From contig NZ_CP043489.1 in NCBI RefSeq assembly GCF_008330945.1, positions 2,119,501 through 2,183,500 on the forward strand: DNA of 64,000 nucleotides, read 5' to 3'. The first letter of the stretch is position 1; every line of letters starts with the position of its first letter. Shown one piece after another: positions 11,490 through 19,230 of this stretch. Below the pieces are notes generated by a model. The model saw only the letters and a program-made list of their open reading frames with translations. It ran no database searches and was not told the origin of the DNA. The stretch is from Labrys sp. KNU-23 (lineage in GTDB: Bacteria; Pseudomonadota; Alphaproteobacteria; Rhizobiales; Labraceae). A program made the translations under genes and the position numbers.

Positions 11490-12227
11490 TCAGGCCCCGT
11501 CCGTCTCGGCCTCGTCTTCCAGTCTCTCCTCCACCCGCTGGCGCAGCACGGCGAAGAAGCCCGATTGCGCCAAGGTGAAGTTCGGCTTGGCGAACGGCTT
11601 GCCGGCATCGGCCCGCATCCGGGCGAGCAAAGCGAGGGCATCGGCCTGTTTCTGGCTGACGGCATGGCGTTCCAGCAGCGCCTCTACCGCGGCGGCATCC
11701 GCGAGCCCCGACAGAGCCACGACATCCGGCCAGGTGCGTTCCTTGAAATGGATGCGCCGAGCGGAGGCTAGCAACGCCTCGCGGCTCGCAGCCGGCAGCG
11801 CATGGGCCACGGCTTCCAGCGTCGCCTCGACATCGACCAGAGCGAGGCTGAGCGGCGCGTAGCCAAACTCGGCCGGCGCATGCGCCACGCCGACATCGGC
11901 ATCCGCCACCCGGCGCCCACTCGCATAATCCTCGAAGATTCGCCCCACCCCGATCATGCCAAAGGCGGCGCATTCGGCACCCCGCAACGCACCCATCGAG
12001 GCGGCGCCATAGACCGGGATGCCCTCGCTGAGGGCGTAGAGGATCTCCTTGTGCCAGACCGAGGGCGCATGATCGAAGACGCCGTCGACCAGCCCGATGG
12101 CCTCGACCCCCGTCATCGCCGCCGCCAGCACGTCGCCGCAGCCCGCCGGCGGCCGCACCGTGAAGCCTGCGAGCAAACCGGGCTCGATGCCGTGAAGACT
12201 GGGTCCGGTGAAGAGGATGCGGGTCAT
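11490..12227 (-). CDS. TfuA-like protein, partner of YcaO
   Basis: A 245-residue TfuA-family protein. The diagnostic block is intact: VWHKEILYAL at residues 57-66 and YGAASMGALRGAE at 73-85. TfuA was named from the trifolitoxin cluster and is known to help YcaO install thioamides in peptide backbones, probably by supplying or handling the sulfur donor. Its ATG overlaps the upstream YcaO stop by four bases (ATGA), so the two are translated together. This is the only TfuA in the window although there are two YcaO genes. The substrate is unknown; the repeat protein encoded two genes upstream is the best candidate. Confidence 0.88.
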   Translation of the reverse strand: MTRILFTGPSLHGIEPGLLAGFTVRPPAGCGDVLAAAMTGVEAIGLVDGVFDHAPSVWHKEILYALSEGIPVYGAASMGALRGAECAAFGMIGVGRIFEDYASGRRVADADVGVAHAPAEFGYAPLSLALVDVEATLEAVAHALPAASREALLASARRIHFKERTWPDVVALSGLADAAAVEALLERHAVSQKQADALALLARMRADAGKPFAKPNFTLAQSGFFAVLRQRVEERLEDEAETDGA

Positions 12228-13495
12228 GAACAGGCCTTCTTGCCGAAGCTGGCTGCTCCACCGGCTTCGACCCGTTTCGGGATCAGATCGTTGACGCCGA
12301 CGGAGGCAACATCCCCCTCCATATAGGCGTTCAACCCTGGTGCCAGGATTCTCACCACGTGAGCAAGTGGCGAGGGGGAAGGCAGATCGAACAGGAAGAC
12401 ATCCTCGCAGCCGGCATGCGCCAGGGCCTCCAACGTCAACCCGAGCCTTTCATTGTCGGAAAGACCGTCTCGGGCGGGATGCCGCTCGGCCAGGAAAGAC
12501 AACGTCATCGCTTCATCCCTGGGCAAGGGCACGATGCTGTTCCCGCCACGATATTGCGAGGGGTCCATATCGTCGCGAGCGCCGGCGATATTGGTCAAGC
12601 GCGATTGCACCGCCTCCAGCAATGCCGCCAGCATCGCCTCTCCCGCCTCGAGACGGCAGGCATAGCCCCCGGACAGCCGCTCTCCGGCGCCCTGCGCGTC
12701 CAGGACCGGCCGGCTTATCACGGCACCGACGACGGGAAGACCCGTCTTGCTCGTGACCTGATAGAAATGGGGCATCAGGCCGGCGGCGGACACTTTGCCG
12801 ACGGCCGTGTCGAGCCCGGCATGCAAGCCGGGCTGCCACAAAAGCCGCCGCGCGAAAGCGCTCGAAAGGCCGAAGAGTTCCACCGGCAGGGTAGCGTCCC
12901 TCTCGATGGCCTCGAACAAAGCCCGGGTGGCGGCGAACTCGAATGTCCGCCCGGCAGCAAGCCCGGTGGATGCCACGGTGAAAACCCTGTAATCCCAGGG
13001 AAATCCCACGCGAGTATCGAGCCCGATCAATTCATAGGGCGCATGGACCTCCGCCCCGGAGCGCTGATGAATTCCCCGAACCCAGGCTCGTTGGCGTGCG
13101 GGGTCGAACAGGGTGTATTTGCAGCGCGACAATCTCTCGAGCGGCACGAGTTTACGCCCGCGGGCCGCCATCTCCTGCGCCGTTGCGAATTCGGCGACCA
13201 GTTCTCGCGTCTGCTCGGCGACGGCCCCCTCGATCGATTCCATGATGGCGCCGATCCGCGCCTGCTCATGCGTCAATCCCTTGCCTTGACTGACCGACAG
13301 GGCCCGGGAATTGGGTCGCGTCGCAAACCAGACGGGAATGCCGATGACGTCCAGCCCGGTGATGTCACCACAGCGTGTGATACGGAAAGGCACCAGCGAA
13401 GATAGGGAAAACAGGGGCTCATCATCCACTGTTTTCCCCGGATCTGCAGAAGGCAACTCCCCGCCGTCGAGGGGATGATGCACCTGGTCTGGCAT
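12224..13495 (-). CDS. YcaO-domain ATP-dependent peptide-modifying enzyme (cassette 1)
   Basis: A 423-residue stand-alone YcaO protein. ATP-site features of the family are present: SQGKG at residues 69-73, the paired glutamates of AIMESIEGAVAEQ (E86, E89), a second glutamate pair in LFEAIERDA, and EAVQSRLTNIAGARDD, carrying the conserved Q-x-R. There is no fused ThiF/ocin or dehydrogenase domain, and the C-terminus (FGKKACS) lacks the proline-rich PxPxP end of azoline-forming cyclodehydratases. With a coupled TfuA this suggests thioamidation rather than heterocycle formation. The start codon overlaps the stop of the repeat-protein gene by one base. Related along its length to the YcaO at 16820-18016. 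Confidence 0.9.
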   Translation of the reverse strand: MPDQVHHPLDGGELPSADPGKTVDDEPLFSLSSLVPFRITRCGDITGLDVIGIPVWFATRPNSRALSVSQGKGLTHEQARIGAIMESIEGAVAEQTRELVAEFATAQEMAARGRKLVPLERLSRCKYTLFDPARQRAWVRGIHQRSGAEVHAPYELIGLDTRVGFPWDYRVFTVASTGLAAGRTFEFAATRALFEAIERDATLPVELFGLSSAFARRLLWQPGLHAGLDTAVGKVSAAGLMPHFYQVTSKTGLPVVGAVISRPVLDAQGAGERLSGGYACRLEAGEAMLAALLEAVQSRLTNIAGARDDMDPSQYRGGNSIVPLPRDEAMTLSFLAERHPARDGLSDNERLGLTLEALAHAGCEDVFLFDLPSPSPLAHVVRILAPGLNAYMEGDVASVGVNDLIPKRVEAGGAASFGKKACS

Positions 13496-14130
13496 TATTT
13501 GCCGGGATCGTCCGACAGCACCGCATTCTGCAGCGCATCACCATCCGTACCGATCAGTTGCCGCAATGCCGCTTCGACCGGGGAATAGATACCCGCATTC
13601 GACTGGATGGTCGTCTGGATCCCGGCGTGAGGCTGAATGCCGGCTTGGTTGGTGATGCCGGCCTGATTGCTGATGCCGGCCTGGGACTGCACACCCGCCT
13701 GGCTCTGAACGCCCGCTTGCGACTGCACGCCGGCCTGCGACTGCACTCCGGCCTGGGATTGCACGCCGGCTTGGGATTGCACGCCGGCCTGGCTCTGGAT
13801 CCCCGCATGCAATTGCCCGTTGGCATCGGTGAAAATGCTGGTCCCGAACGCAAAATCGACCTCGGACAGCCGGACACCGGCCGCCACGAGTGCTTCAATA
13901 CCTTGAGCGCTAGCCGGATCGATTCCGCTTCCCGTGGCCGAAGGCGCGCGGCAATCAGCCATCAGGCGCCATAGGGCAGCGACGACTTTTGCATAGCCGT
14001 CGCTCGACGTTGCCTGGCCGTATTTCACGATTTCATCGTGAGTAATCTCGACGACACGCAAGGGACTCATCTTGATCAGTACAATCCCGGCGCCTCGACT
14101 TCCGATAACAAACATCTGTTCGGTGGACAT
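13495..14130 (-). CDS. Hexapeptide-repeat protein of the YcaO/TfuA operon, candidate modification substrate
   Basis: A 211-residue protein of no family I recognise. Residues 1-105 form a domain shared with the protein at 18706-19158 (GxRGxGIxLIKMSP, then DGYA, then DFAFGT). Residues 111-170 are ten contiguous six-residue units: IQSQAG, six exact VQSQAG, ISNQAG, ITNQAG and IQPHAG. The C-terminus, ALQNAVLSDD, again matches the paralogue. The start has a strong ribosome binding site (AAGGAGGGG). The pattern of an aliphatic residue every six with Ala at the fifth position would suit a left-handed beta-helix. Repeats in a YcaO/TfuA operon also recall multi-core precursors such as that of thiovarsolin. 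That it is the substrate is inference from operon position. Confidence 0.75.
   Translation of the reverse strand: MSTEQMFVIGSRGAGIVLIKMSPLRVVEITHDEIVKYGQATSSDGYAKVVAALWRLMADCRAPSATGSGIDPASAQGIEALVAAGVRLSEVDFAFGTSIFTDANGQLHAGIQSQAGVQSQAGVQSQAGVQSQAGVQSQAGVQSQAGVQSQAGISNQAGITNQAGIQPHAGIQTTIQSNAGIYSPVEAALRQLIGTDGDALQNAVLSDDPGK
13621..13800 (-). repeat. Ten 18-bp in-frame tandem repeats
   Basis: Ten consecutive 18-base units encode the hexapeptide array of the preceding gene. The seven (I/V)QSQAG units use three different serine codons (AGC, TCC and TCG), and both CAA and CAG for glutamine, while the protein sequence stays the same. AGC and TCN differ at two or more bases, so the amino-acid sequence rather than the DNA is conserved. 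Confidence 0.95.
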
Positions 14131-14299
14131 TTCCCCTCCTTATCATGACGAAAGACAGCGACTCTCGATTGCGCCCCGGTTTATGGAATTTTATTTCTCG
14201 CAAATCGATAGTTGCTACCGAAACAAAGCATAATTCATCAGCGAATGATTTTCATCTTGATAATTGAAGGTGAACAGGAGAAATTTTGCACACGCAACC

Positions 14300-16267
14300 T
14301 CAATCCAGTCCAGCTATTCTTAAGCCTTCTGCGCATAAATTGATGTCTTCGTTGCGCCGATCGGGTGCGAGGCGGGCCATTTCGAGTGCCGTTGCGCCGG
14401 GATACATTTCCCGCAGCTTTCGGCCATATTGGCGCGCCACGTCGACATTTCCCATGAGACCATGGCACATGGCCAGCACGCGCAGCACGGCATCCTCGCT
14501 GCTCATATTCTTGCAAAGCTCGATACCGGTGGCGAAGTCCCGGCGCCGAATGGCGATCGTGCAGCCGAACCACCAGTAATAGTCGGGAGGAAATGGATTG
14601 AGTTCCAGCGCACGCTGGAAGCGCTCCCATCCAATGTCGGCATAGCCCAGATGCGACAGAGCATCCGCGTGGTGCGACAGCAGATCCGCCGAATGCGGAT
14701 TCAAAGCCTCGGCAACCAGGAACTTCTCGGCTGAATAGTCGAAATCGCGCTGGTAGAGGGCGACGACCGCCGCCATCCAGTGGCCCTCGCCGATGCCGCC
14801 GTCGATGGCAAGGGCCGTTTCGGCTTCATGGCGGGCCTGATGCAGGAGATAGGGATCGTTTCCTCCCAGCATCAGCCACTCGAGCTGCAATGTCTGCGCG
14901 ATGCGCGCATAGGCGGGCGCGAAGGAGCGGTCCTCGCCAATAGCCTGTTTGAATTCCGCCCGTGCCCGCCGCAGCTTCGGCAGATCACAGTTCTTCAGGC
15001 GGATCTGGCCTTCGAGATAGTGCCGATAGGCGGTCGGCTTCGGATCGGCCCTCATGCGGTCGAGCTGGTCACGCTCGATCTCGCTGGCCAGGGTGGAGGA
15101 GATCTGGCGAGAAATCCGCCTGAAAGCAAAGGGCAGCTTGTCGAGTCCAACCGGATATTCCGCGGCCCAGACGATCTCGTCGCCCGGCTGCTTCACCAGG
15201 CGCAGGGCCAAATGCTCCTCGCCTGGCAGAACATAACTGGTGATCAGGTACCCCGTCTTCAGGATGGCCAAACGCTCGGCATCGGCGGCATCCGCAACAC
15301 CGAAACTGCTATGGGGGGCAATGACGGTAAAAGTCCGATGCCGAGACAGGTCATTCGCGACATCCTCGATCAAGGCCCGGTGCAGCGTATGCAGGGTCTG
15401 GTCGGGAAGGGGCTTGGGCGGGAACAAGGCGACGCGAGGAAGGTCGGCAAAGTTGCGCAGCGCTGGAACTTCCCTCACGCGCGCATCGGATGCCGGTTCG
15501 TCATGCTGTGAAACCAATTGCAGGCGGGTGCGAGGAGCGCTGGCCTGGATCCTGCGCATGGCAGCGACCGTCTCCGGCCTGGGTTCGCTGTTGAACTCCC
15601 GACGCAGCATGGTGAGCAATTCGGCATAGACACGATTGACCGCGTCGATATTGCCATTGCGGCCATAGGCCTCGATCAAGGCCCGGAAGCTCTCCTCGCG
15701 TTCCGGCTCGAGAGCCAGGATCCGCTCGCCGATCGCATCGATGTCGCGTTCCTGAGCGCGTCCAAATCGCGTCATCTCGACGAGAACATCGGAAGCAAGG
15801 GCCAGCACCAAACGCCGGAAACGCTCACGCTCGCCACGGAACCATTGCGACAATTCCCCGCCGCCCGTATCGACGGTGTCGAGCAAGTCGCCTCTCGCCA
15901 ACAAGACCGCTTGCACGCGTTCGGCGAGGACGGCCGATTTCTGCAATGCCAGGATAGTGGCCAGATCGGAGCGATGCGCGCTGGTGCCGGCCGTGAGATG
16001 CGGCCCGCTGGTTTCGATCAGGGGCTCGTCATAGGGCCAGCAGCGATGAATACGCACCAGCAACTGGCGCAGATTGGTCAGCGCCTTTTCCTCGGGCGCG
16101 TCGTCCCAGAGCAGGGCTGCGACCGATTGCCGGCTCATGCGACCGCTGCCGGCAAGCAGTAGCATGGCAATGAGAATGTAGCCCTTGGCTGGAAATACCC
16201 CTTCAGTCGGTTTGGCCATATGAGGCACGCCGACCAGATGTACGATCATGTCCTGCTCAGCATCCAT
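14300..16267 (-). CDS. SARP/BTAD-type transcriptional regulator with TolB-like and TPR domains (cassette 1)
   Basis: A 655-residue regulator. The N-terminus (about 1-95) is a winged-helix region with SRQSVAALLWDDAPEEKA followed by TNLRQLLVRIHR. A bacterial transcriptional activator domain (about 120-240) contains LEPEREESFRALIEAYGR and REFNSEPRPETVAAMRRI. Next comes a TolB-like segment with ALIEDVANDLSRHRTFTV and then IAPHSSFGV, as in adenylate cyclase-type TPR regulators. TPR helices fill the rest. ATG at 16267 is chosen because the paralogue at 19231-21198 starts at the same place and both are then 655 residues. It precedes the repeat-protein/YcaO/TfuA genes by 169 bases and is probably their activator. 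Confidence 0.82.
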   Translation of the reverse strand: MDAEQDMIVHLVGVPHMAKPTEGVFPAKGYILIAMLLLAGSGRMSRQSVAALLWDDAPEEKALTNLRQLLVRIHRCWPYDEPLIETSGPHLTAGTSAHRSDLATILALQKSAVLAERVQAVLLARGDLLDTVDTGGGELSQWFRGERERFRRLVLALASDVLVEMTRFGRAQERDIDAIGERILALEPEREESFRALIEAYGRNGNIDAVNRVYAELLTMLRREFNSEPRPETVAAMRRIQASAPRTRLQLVSQHDEPASDARVREVPALRNFADLPRVALFPPKPLPDQTLHTLHRALIEDVANDLSRHRTFTVIAPHSSFGVADAADAERLAILKTGYLITSYVLPGEEHLALRLVKQPGDEIVWAAEYPVGLDKLPFAFRRISRQISSTLASEIERDQLDRMRADPKPTAYRHYLEGQIRLKNCDLPKLRRARAEFKQAIGEDRSFAPAYARIAQTLQLEWLMLGGNDPYLLHQARHEAETALAIDGGIGEGHWMAAVVALYQRDFDYSAEKFLVAEALNPHSADLLSHHADALSHLGYADIGWERFQRALELNPFPPDYYWWFGCTIAIRRRDFATGIELCKNMSSEDAVLRVLAMCHGLMGNVDVARQYGRKLREMYPGATALEMARLAPDRRNEDINLCAEGLRIAGLD

Positions 16268-16751
16268 TCGTCGATCCCCAGTTCTCCTCGCATGATTGAC
16301 GGACGAGAACCGCGCCCGCTTCCCATCAAGGCCTGGCACTATCGATCCGAACAACGCCGGCCCGCGACCGTGGGAAACTCGCGCGAGCACCGCCAAGTTC
16401 GTGAACCGTGGCGACACTGTGTTACAAAATCCATTCAAGTCAATGAATTGGCTCGGAATCGCCGCATCAAGTCACAGCGGCGTCACAGAGGTTGTCATTT
16501 TTTTAAAGATTAAATTTTATAAATTATTCATAAATCTTTACGTAATCTATTAAAAAACTTAACTTATATTTAGTTGTTATTTAAAGCTTGAGATTATAAT
16601 TTAAATACTTCAAAAAATAATCCGCAATTAAATCAAATTATTACACAAATTATACAAATGCCAAGAAAATACTATCTGCGTTTTTCCGAGAACATACTGC
16701 CGCTTTCCCAATGAACTGTAGGAATCCATGATTGTTGCGGCCTCTTCCAAT
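16268..16751. other. AT-rich intergenic region upstream of cassette 1 regulator
   Basis: A long space between the end of the cassette 2 YcaO and the cassette 1 regulator. Bases 16501-16680 contain only 33 G or C of 180 (18%), extreme for this genome. It must hold the promoter of the regulator on the minus strand. Such AT-rich DNA is a typical target of MucR/Ros-type or H-NS-like silencers and a sign of acquired DNA; that link is inference. Confidence 0.7.
16471..16488. promoter_or_regulatory. Heptamer direct repeat, possible SARP operator
   Basis: GTCACAG occurs at 16471-16477 and again at 16482-16488, a perfect seven-base direct repeat separated by four bases, giving an 11-base period. SARP regulators are known to bind heptameric direct repeats with this spacing. 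It lies about 200 bases upstream of the cassette 1 regulator. A single GTCACAG (21408-21414), with a weaker match 11 bases away, lies upstream of the cassette 2 regulator. Confidence 0.4.
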
Positions 16752-16820
16752 TCATCCACCCGTTCTGCGCAAAAATTCGGTTTCTCCGGCAGTCGGGACC
16801 AACGCTCCTGCCGTCACCAT
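16752..16820 (-). CDS. 22-codon micro-ORF coupled to the cassette 2 YcaO
   Basis: An ATG overlaps the YcaO stop (TGATG) and opens a 22-codon frame reading MVTAGALVPTAG and then ETEFLRRTGG before a TGA. It occupies the position that tfuA has in cassette 1, where the same kind of start/stop overlap is seen. It could be a decayed tfuA start, a tiny peptide, or chance. I see no TfuA motif in it. Low confidence that it is a gene. Confidence 0.2.
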   Translation of the reverse strand: MVTAGALVPTAGETEFLRRTGG

Positions 16821-18016
16821 CACGCAACCGCTCCGATCAGGTCTTCCAAGCCGATGTCGGATACTCCGTCCTCCACGAAGGTCTTCAGCCCCGGCACCAA
16901 AGCGCGCACCACATGCACGCCTTCGACAGGGCCTGGAAGGTCGAAAAGATAGATTTCCGTATGGCCGGCCTGCCCAAGCTTGCCGGCGACGATGTCGAGT
17001 TGCGCGGCGTGGGGCAGTTCATCCGCCAGCAACAGGGGTGGTTGGCGATAGCGCGCGGCGAATTCGGCCAGGGAGGGCGCTCCTGGATCCGGCATCGGCA
17101 AGGCATCGTCCCGCGCTTCGTAGAAATCCGGCTCCAGATCGTCACGGGCCCCGGCAATGTTGGTGAGTCTCGATTGCACCGCCTCAAGCAATGCCGCGAG
17201 GGCGGCCGCCCCGGCATCGAGCCGGCACGCCTCTCCGCCGGAAAAGCGCTCGCCGCCGCCTTCCTCCTCCAGCACCGGCCGCGTGATCACCGCGCTGACC
17301 ACCGGCAGGCCGATGCGGTTGGATTTGTCGAAGAAGCGCGGCTCGAGCCCGGCGGCGCGTACCCTGCCGACAGCTTCGTCCAGCCCCGCATGGAGGCCGG
17401 CCTGCCAGCGCAATTGGCGTGAGGTGCCTTTGAGGTGACCGAAGGCGTCGGACAGGGTGGTCGCATCATGCTCCACCAATTCCAGCACGGCAGCCAAGGC
17501 GGCAAACGCGAAATCCGGTCCAGCGGCCAGCCCCACGGAACTGATGTGGAAGGCATCGCGATCCCAGGGGAACTCCTCGCGCATGTCGAGCCCGATGAGT
17601 TCATAGGGCGCGAACACAGCCTCGCCGCTGCCATGGACAACACCGCGCACCCAGGCACGCTGCATTGCCTCGTCATAGGCATCGGCCCGGAAACGCGCGA
17701 GATCTTCCAGCGGCATCAGGTGGCGGTTCCGGGCTGCCATCTCCTCCGGCGTACCGAATTCGGCGATCAAGACCCTGGTCTGCTCGGCGACGGCCCCCTC
17801 CACCGCTTCCATGATGGCCGAGATGCGCGCCTGCTCATGGGTCAGGCCCTTGCCCTGGCTGATGGCCACGGAACGGGCGTTGGGCCGAGCGGCGGACCAG
17901 ACCGGGAGGCCGATGATGTCAAGATCGGTGAGATCGCCTGCCCGCGTGATGCCGAAGGGGGCAAGAGGCGGGTGGTCGGCATAGGCCGCTGGCTTTGTGG
18001 CTCGTCTGGTCATCAA
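16820..18016 (-). CDS. YcaO-domain ATP-dependent peptide-modifying enzyme (cassette 2)
   Basis: A 398-residue YcaO paralogue of the protein at 12224-13495. It has SQGKG at residues 53-57, the glutamate pair in AIMEAVEGAVAEQ (E70, E73), LELVEHDATTLSDAF in place of the second glutamate pair, and EAVQSRLTNIAGARDD. Like its paralogue it stands alone without a partner domain and has no proline-rich C-terminus (it ends LEDLIGAVA). The start is 12 bases after the PaiB-like stop, so it is the last full gene of the operon 21198 to 16820. No tfuA follows; either the single TfuA serves both enzymes or this one catalyses a TfuA-independent reaction. Confidence 0.88.
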   Translation of the reverse strand: MMTRRATKPAAYADHPPLAPFGITRAGDLTDLDIIGLPVWSAARPNARSVAISQGKGLTHEQARISAIMEAVEGAVAEQTRVLIAEFGTPEEMAARNRHLMPLEDLARFRADAYDEAMQRAWVRGVVHGSGEAVFAPYELIGLDMREEFPWDRDAFHISSVGLAAGPDFAFAALAAVLELVEHDATTLSDAFGHLKGTSRQLRWQAGLHAGLDEAVGRVRAAGLEPRFFDKSNRIGLPVVSAVITRPVLEEEGGGERFSGGEACRLDAGAAALAALLEAVQSRLTNIAGARDDLEPDFYEARDDALPMPDPGAPSLAEFAARYRQPPLLLADELPHAAQLDIVAGKLGQAGHTEIYLFDLPGPVEGVHVVRALVPGLKTFVEDGVSDIGLEDLIGAVA

Positions 18017-18028
18017 TCGATTTGCCGG

Positions 18029-18655
18029 CTATTCGACTGCCTTCGCCATCAGTTCCGCCATGACCGGATCGCTCTCCGCCGTCAGGCCTTCGATGACCCG
18101 GCTGCGATAGGACTCCGGCCGATTCTGGCTGAGTTTCCACTTTCCTTCGATCCTGGTAATGGCGATCTCCAGGCCGATAATCCCCTTGATCTGGCCTTTC
18201 ATGAAGGAGACTGGCGCACTCTCGGCCTGCCAGGGCTGAGGCCGCTTGGCTTCGACGAGATTGGTCAGGGCGGTGACGTGCTCGCGCAGCCACCGGGGGT
18301 TTTCCGTCGTCCTCAGTCTGCCATGTACATGCACAGTGGCATAGTTCCAGGTCGGCACCGCTTTGCCGCCCTCCACTTTGGTGGTGTACCAACTCGGCGT
18401 GATATAGTGCATCGGCCCCTGGAAGATCGCCAGCACCTCGCAAGCCGGGTCATGATCGACGGCCATGTTATTGTTGCGGTTGATATGCGCCCGCAACACG
18501 CCTCTGCGCCCTTTGTCGGCCACCAGGAACAAGGGAATATGATTGGCTTCCAGGTGCCCATGCGCATTGGTGACGACCGTCGCAAGCGGATGGTCGCGCA
18601 TCAAGGCATGGAGCACCTCCAGGCGCTCTTCCCGGAAATATCGAGGATTATACAT
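18029..18655 (-). CDS. PaiB-family FMN-binding protein
   Basis: A 208-residue PaiB-type protein of the flavin-binding split-barrel fold. It starts MYNPRYFREERLEVLHALM and contains HPLATVVTNAHGHLEANHIP, GVLRAHINRNN, VPTWNYATVHVHGRL and a C-terminal GQIKGIIGLEIAITRIEGKW, all typical of the family. PaiB was first described as a negative regulator of sporulation and protease genes in Bacillus; many members bind FMN and are of unknown activity. Here it is locked between the small paralogous protein (50-base gap) and YcaO (12-base gap), so it is probably an accessory redox or regulatory part of the modification cassette. Cassette 1 lacks it. Confidence 0.85.
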   Translation of the reverse strand: MYNPRYFREERLEVLHALMRDHPLATVVTNAHGHLEANHIPLFLVADKGRRGVLRAHINRNNNMAVDHDPACEVLAIFQGPMHYITPSWYTTKVEGGKAVPTWNYATVHVHGRLRTTENPRWLREHVTALTNLVEAKRPQPWQAESAPVSFMKGQIKGIIGLEIAITRIEGKWKLSQNRPESYRSRVIEGLTAESDPVMAELMAKAVE

Positions 18656-18705
18656 GGCAAGAGCCTCATATTTCCCAAACCGAGCCCAAATATTATTATC
18701 TGAGA

Positions 18706-19158
18706 TCAGCAGACAAAATCGTCAGAATTTCTGTCATCGAGCAGGACGGCATCCTGAAGATTATTACCGCTCCTTTGCGTGAGATAGCATAGGGCCATTT
18801 TCAAGGTGAGGTTTTTGCCCCGGACCGCCTCAATTGCCGTTGTCGACATGTTCGTTCCGAATGCAAAGTCCAGATTGCTCAAACTCGCCCCAGCCTCGGC
18901 GAGTGAAGCGATACCGACGATATTCTCGGGGTCCAAACTCGTGCCGCCCCCATGAGCGGCTCGATGATCCGCTATGACCCGCCAGCACAATGCGGCAACG
19001 GCGGCATAGCCGTCACACTTGTTTTCCTTCCCATAACGGCGGACTTCCTTGTCCGGGATCCTCACGATACGGATAGGACTCATTTTGATAAGGAAGATAC
19101 CGACGCCCCTATCGCCAAGAATATATATATGGTCTCGATCTCTCTTTATTCCAGCCAT
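18706..19158 (-). CDS. Small protein of YcaO cassette 2, paralogue of the hexapeptide-repeat protein
   Basis: A 150-residue protein of no known family. It aligns with the first 105 residues of the repeat protein at 13495-14130: both share GxRGxGIxLIKMSPxRxV, a YG then DGYA block, WRxxAD, an LDP/IDP, an AG then LSxxDFAFGT stretch, and near the C-terminus LQ(D/N)AVLxDD. In place of the hexapeptide array it has a short helix-like linker (LTLKMALCYLTQRSG). It holds four cysteines, one the very last residue (SDDFVC). The ribosome binding site is GAGAGGG. It is the first gene after the cassette 2 regulator and is a candidate substrate for YcaO by position; that role is inferred. Confidence 0.7.
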   Translation of the reverse strand: MAGIKRDRDHIYILGDRGVGIFLIKMSPIRIVRIPDKEVRRYGKENKCDGYAAVAALCWRVIADHRAAHGGGTSLDPENIVGIASLAEAGASLSNLDFAFGTNMSTTAIEAVRGKNLTLKMALCYLTQRSGNNLQDAVLLDDRNSDDFVC

Positions 19159-19230
19159 GCCACCCTCTCTTGAACAAGCTTATAGTTTTAAATTCATCTT
19201 ATTCCAAAGATAAGAAGAAGCATTTTTAAA

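Noticed and set aside
13621-13800. 18-bp repeat array considered as a CRISPR or minisatellite
   Set aside because: Units are contiguous with no spacers and stay in frame inside a gene with a strong ribosome binding site; codon variation shows protein-level conservation.
16268-16438. 57-residue N-terminal extension of the cassette 1 regulator
   Set aside because: The paralogue at 19231-21198 starts at the equivalent ATG, and the extension has no match in either paralogue.
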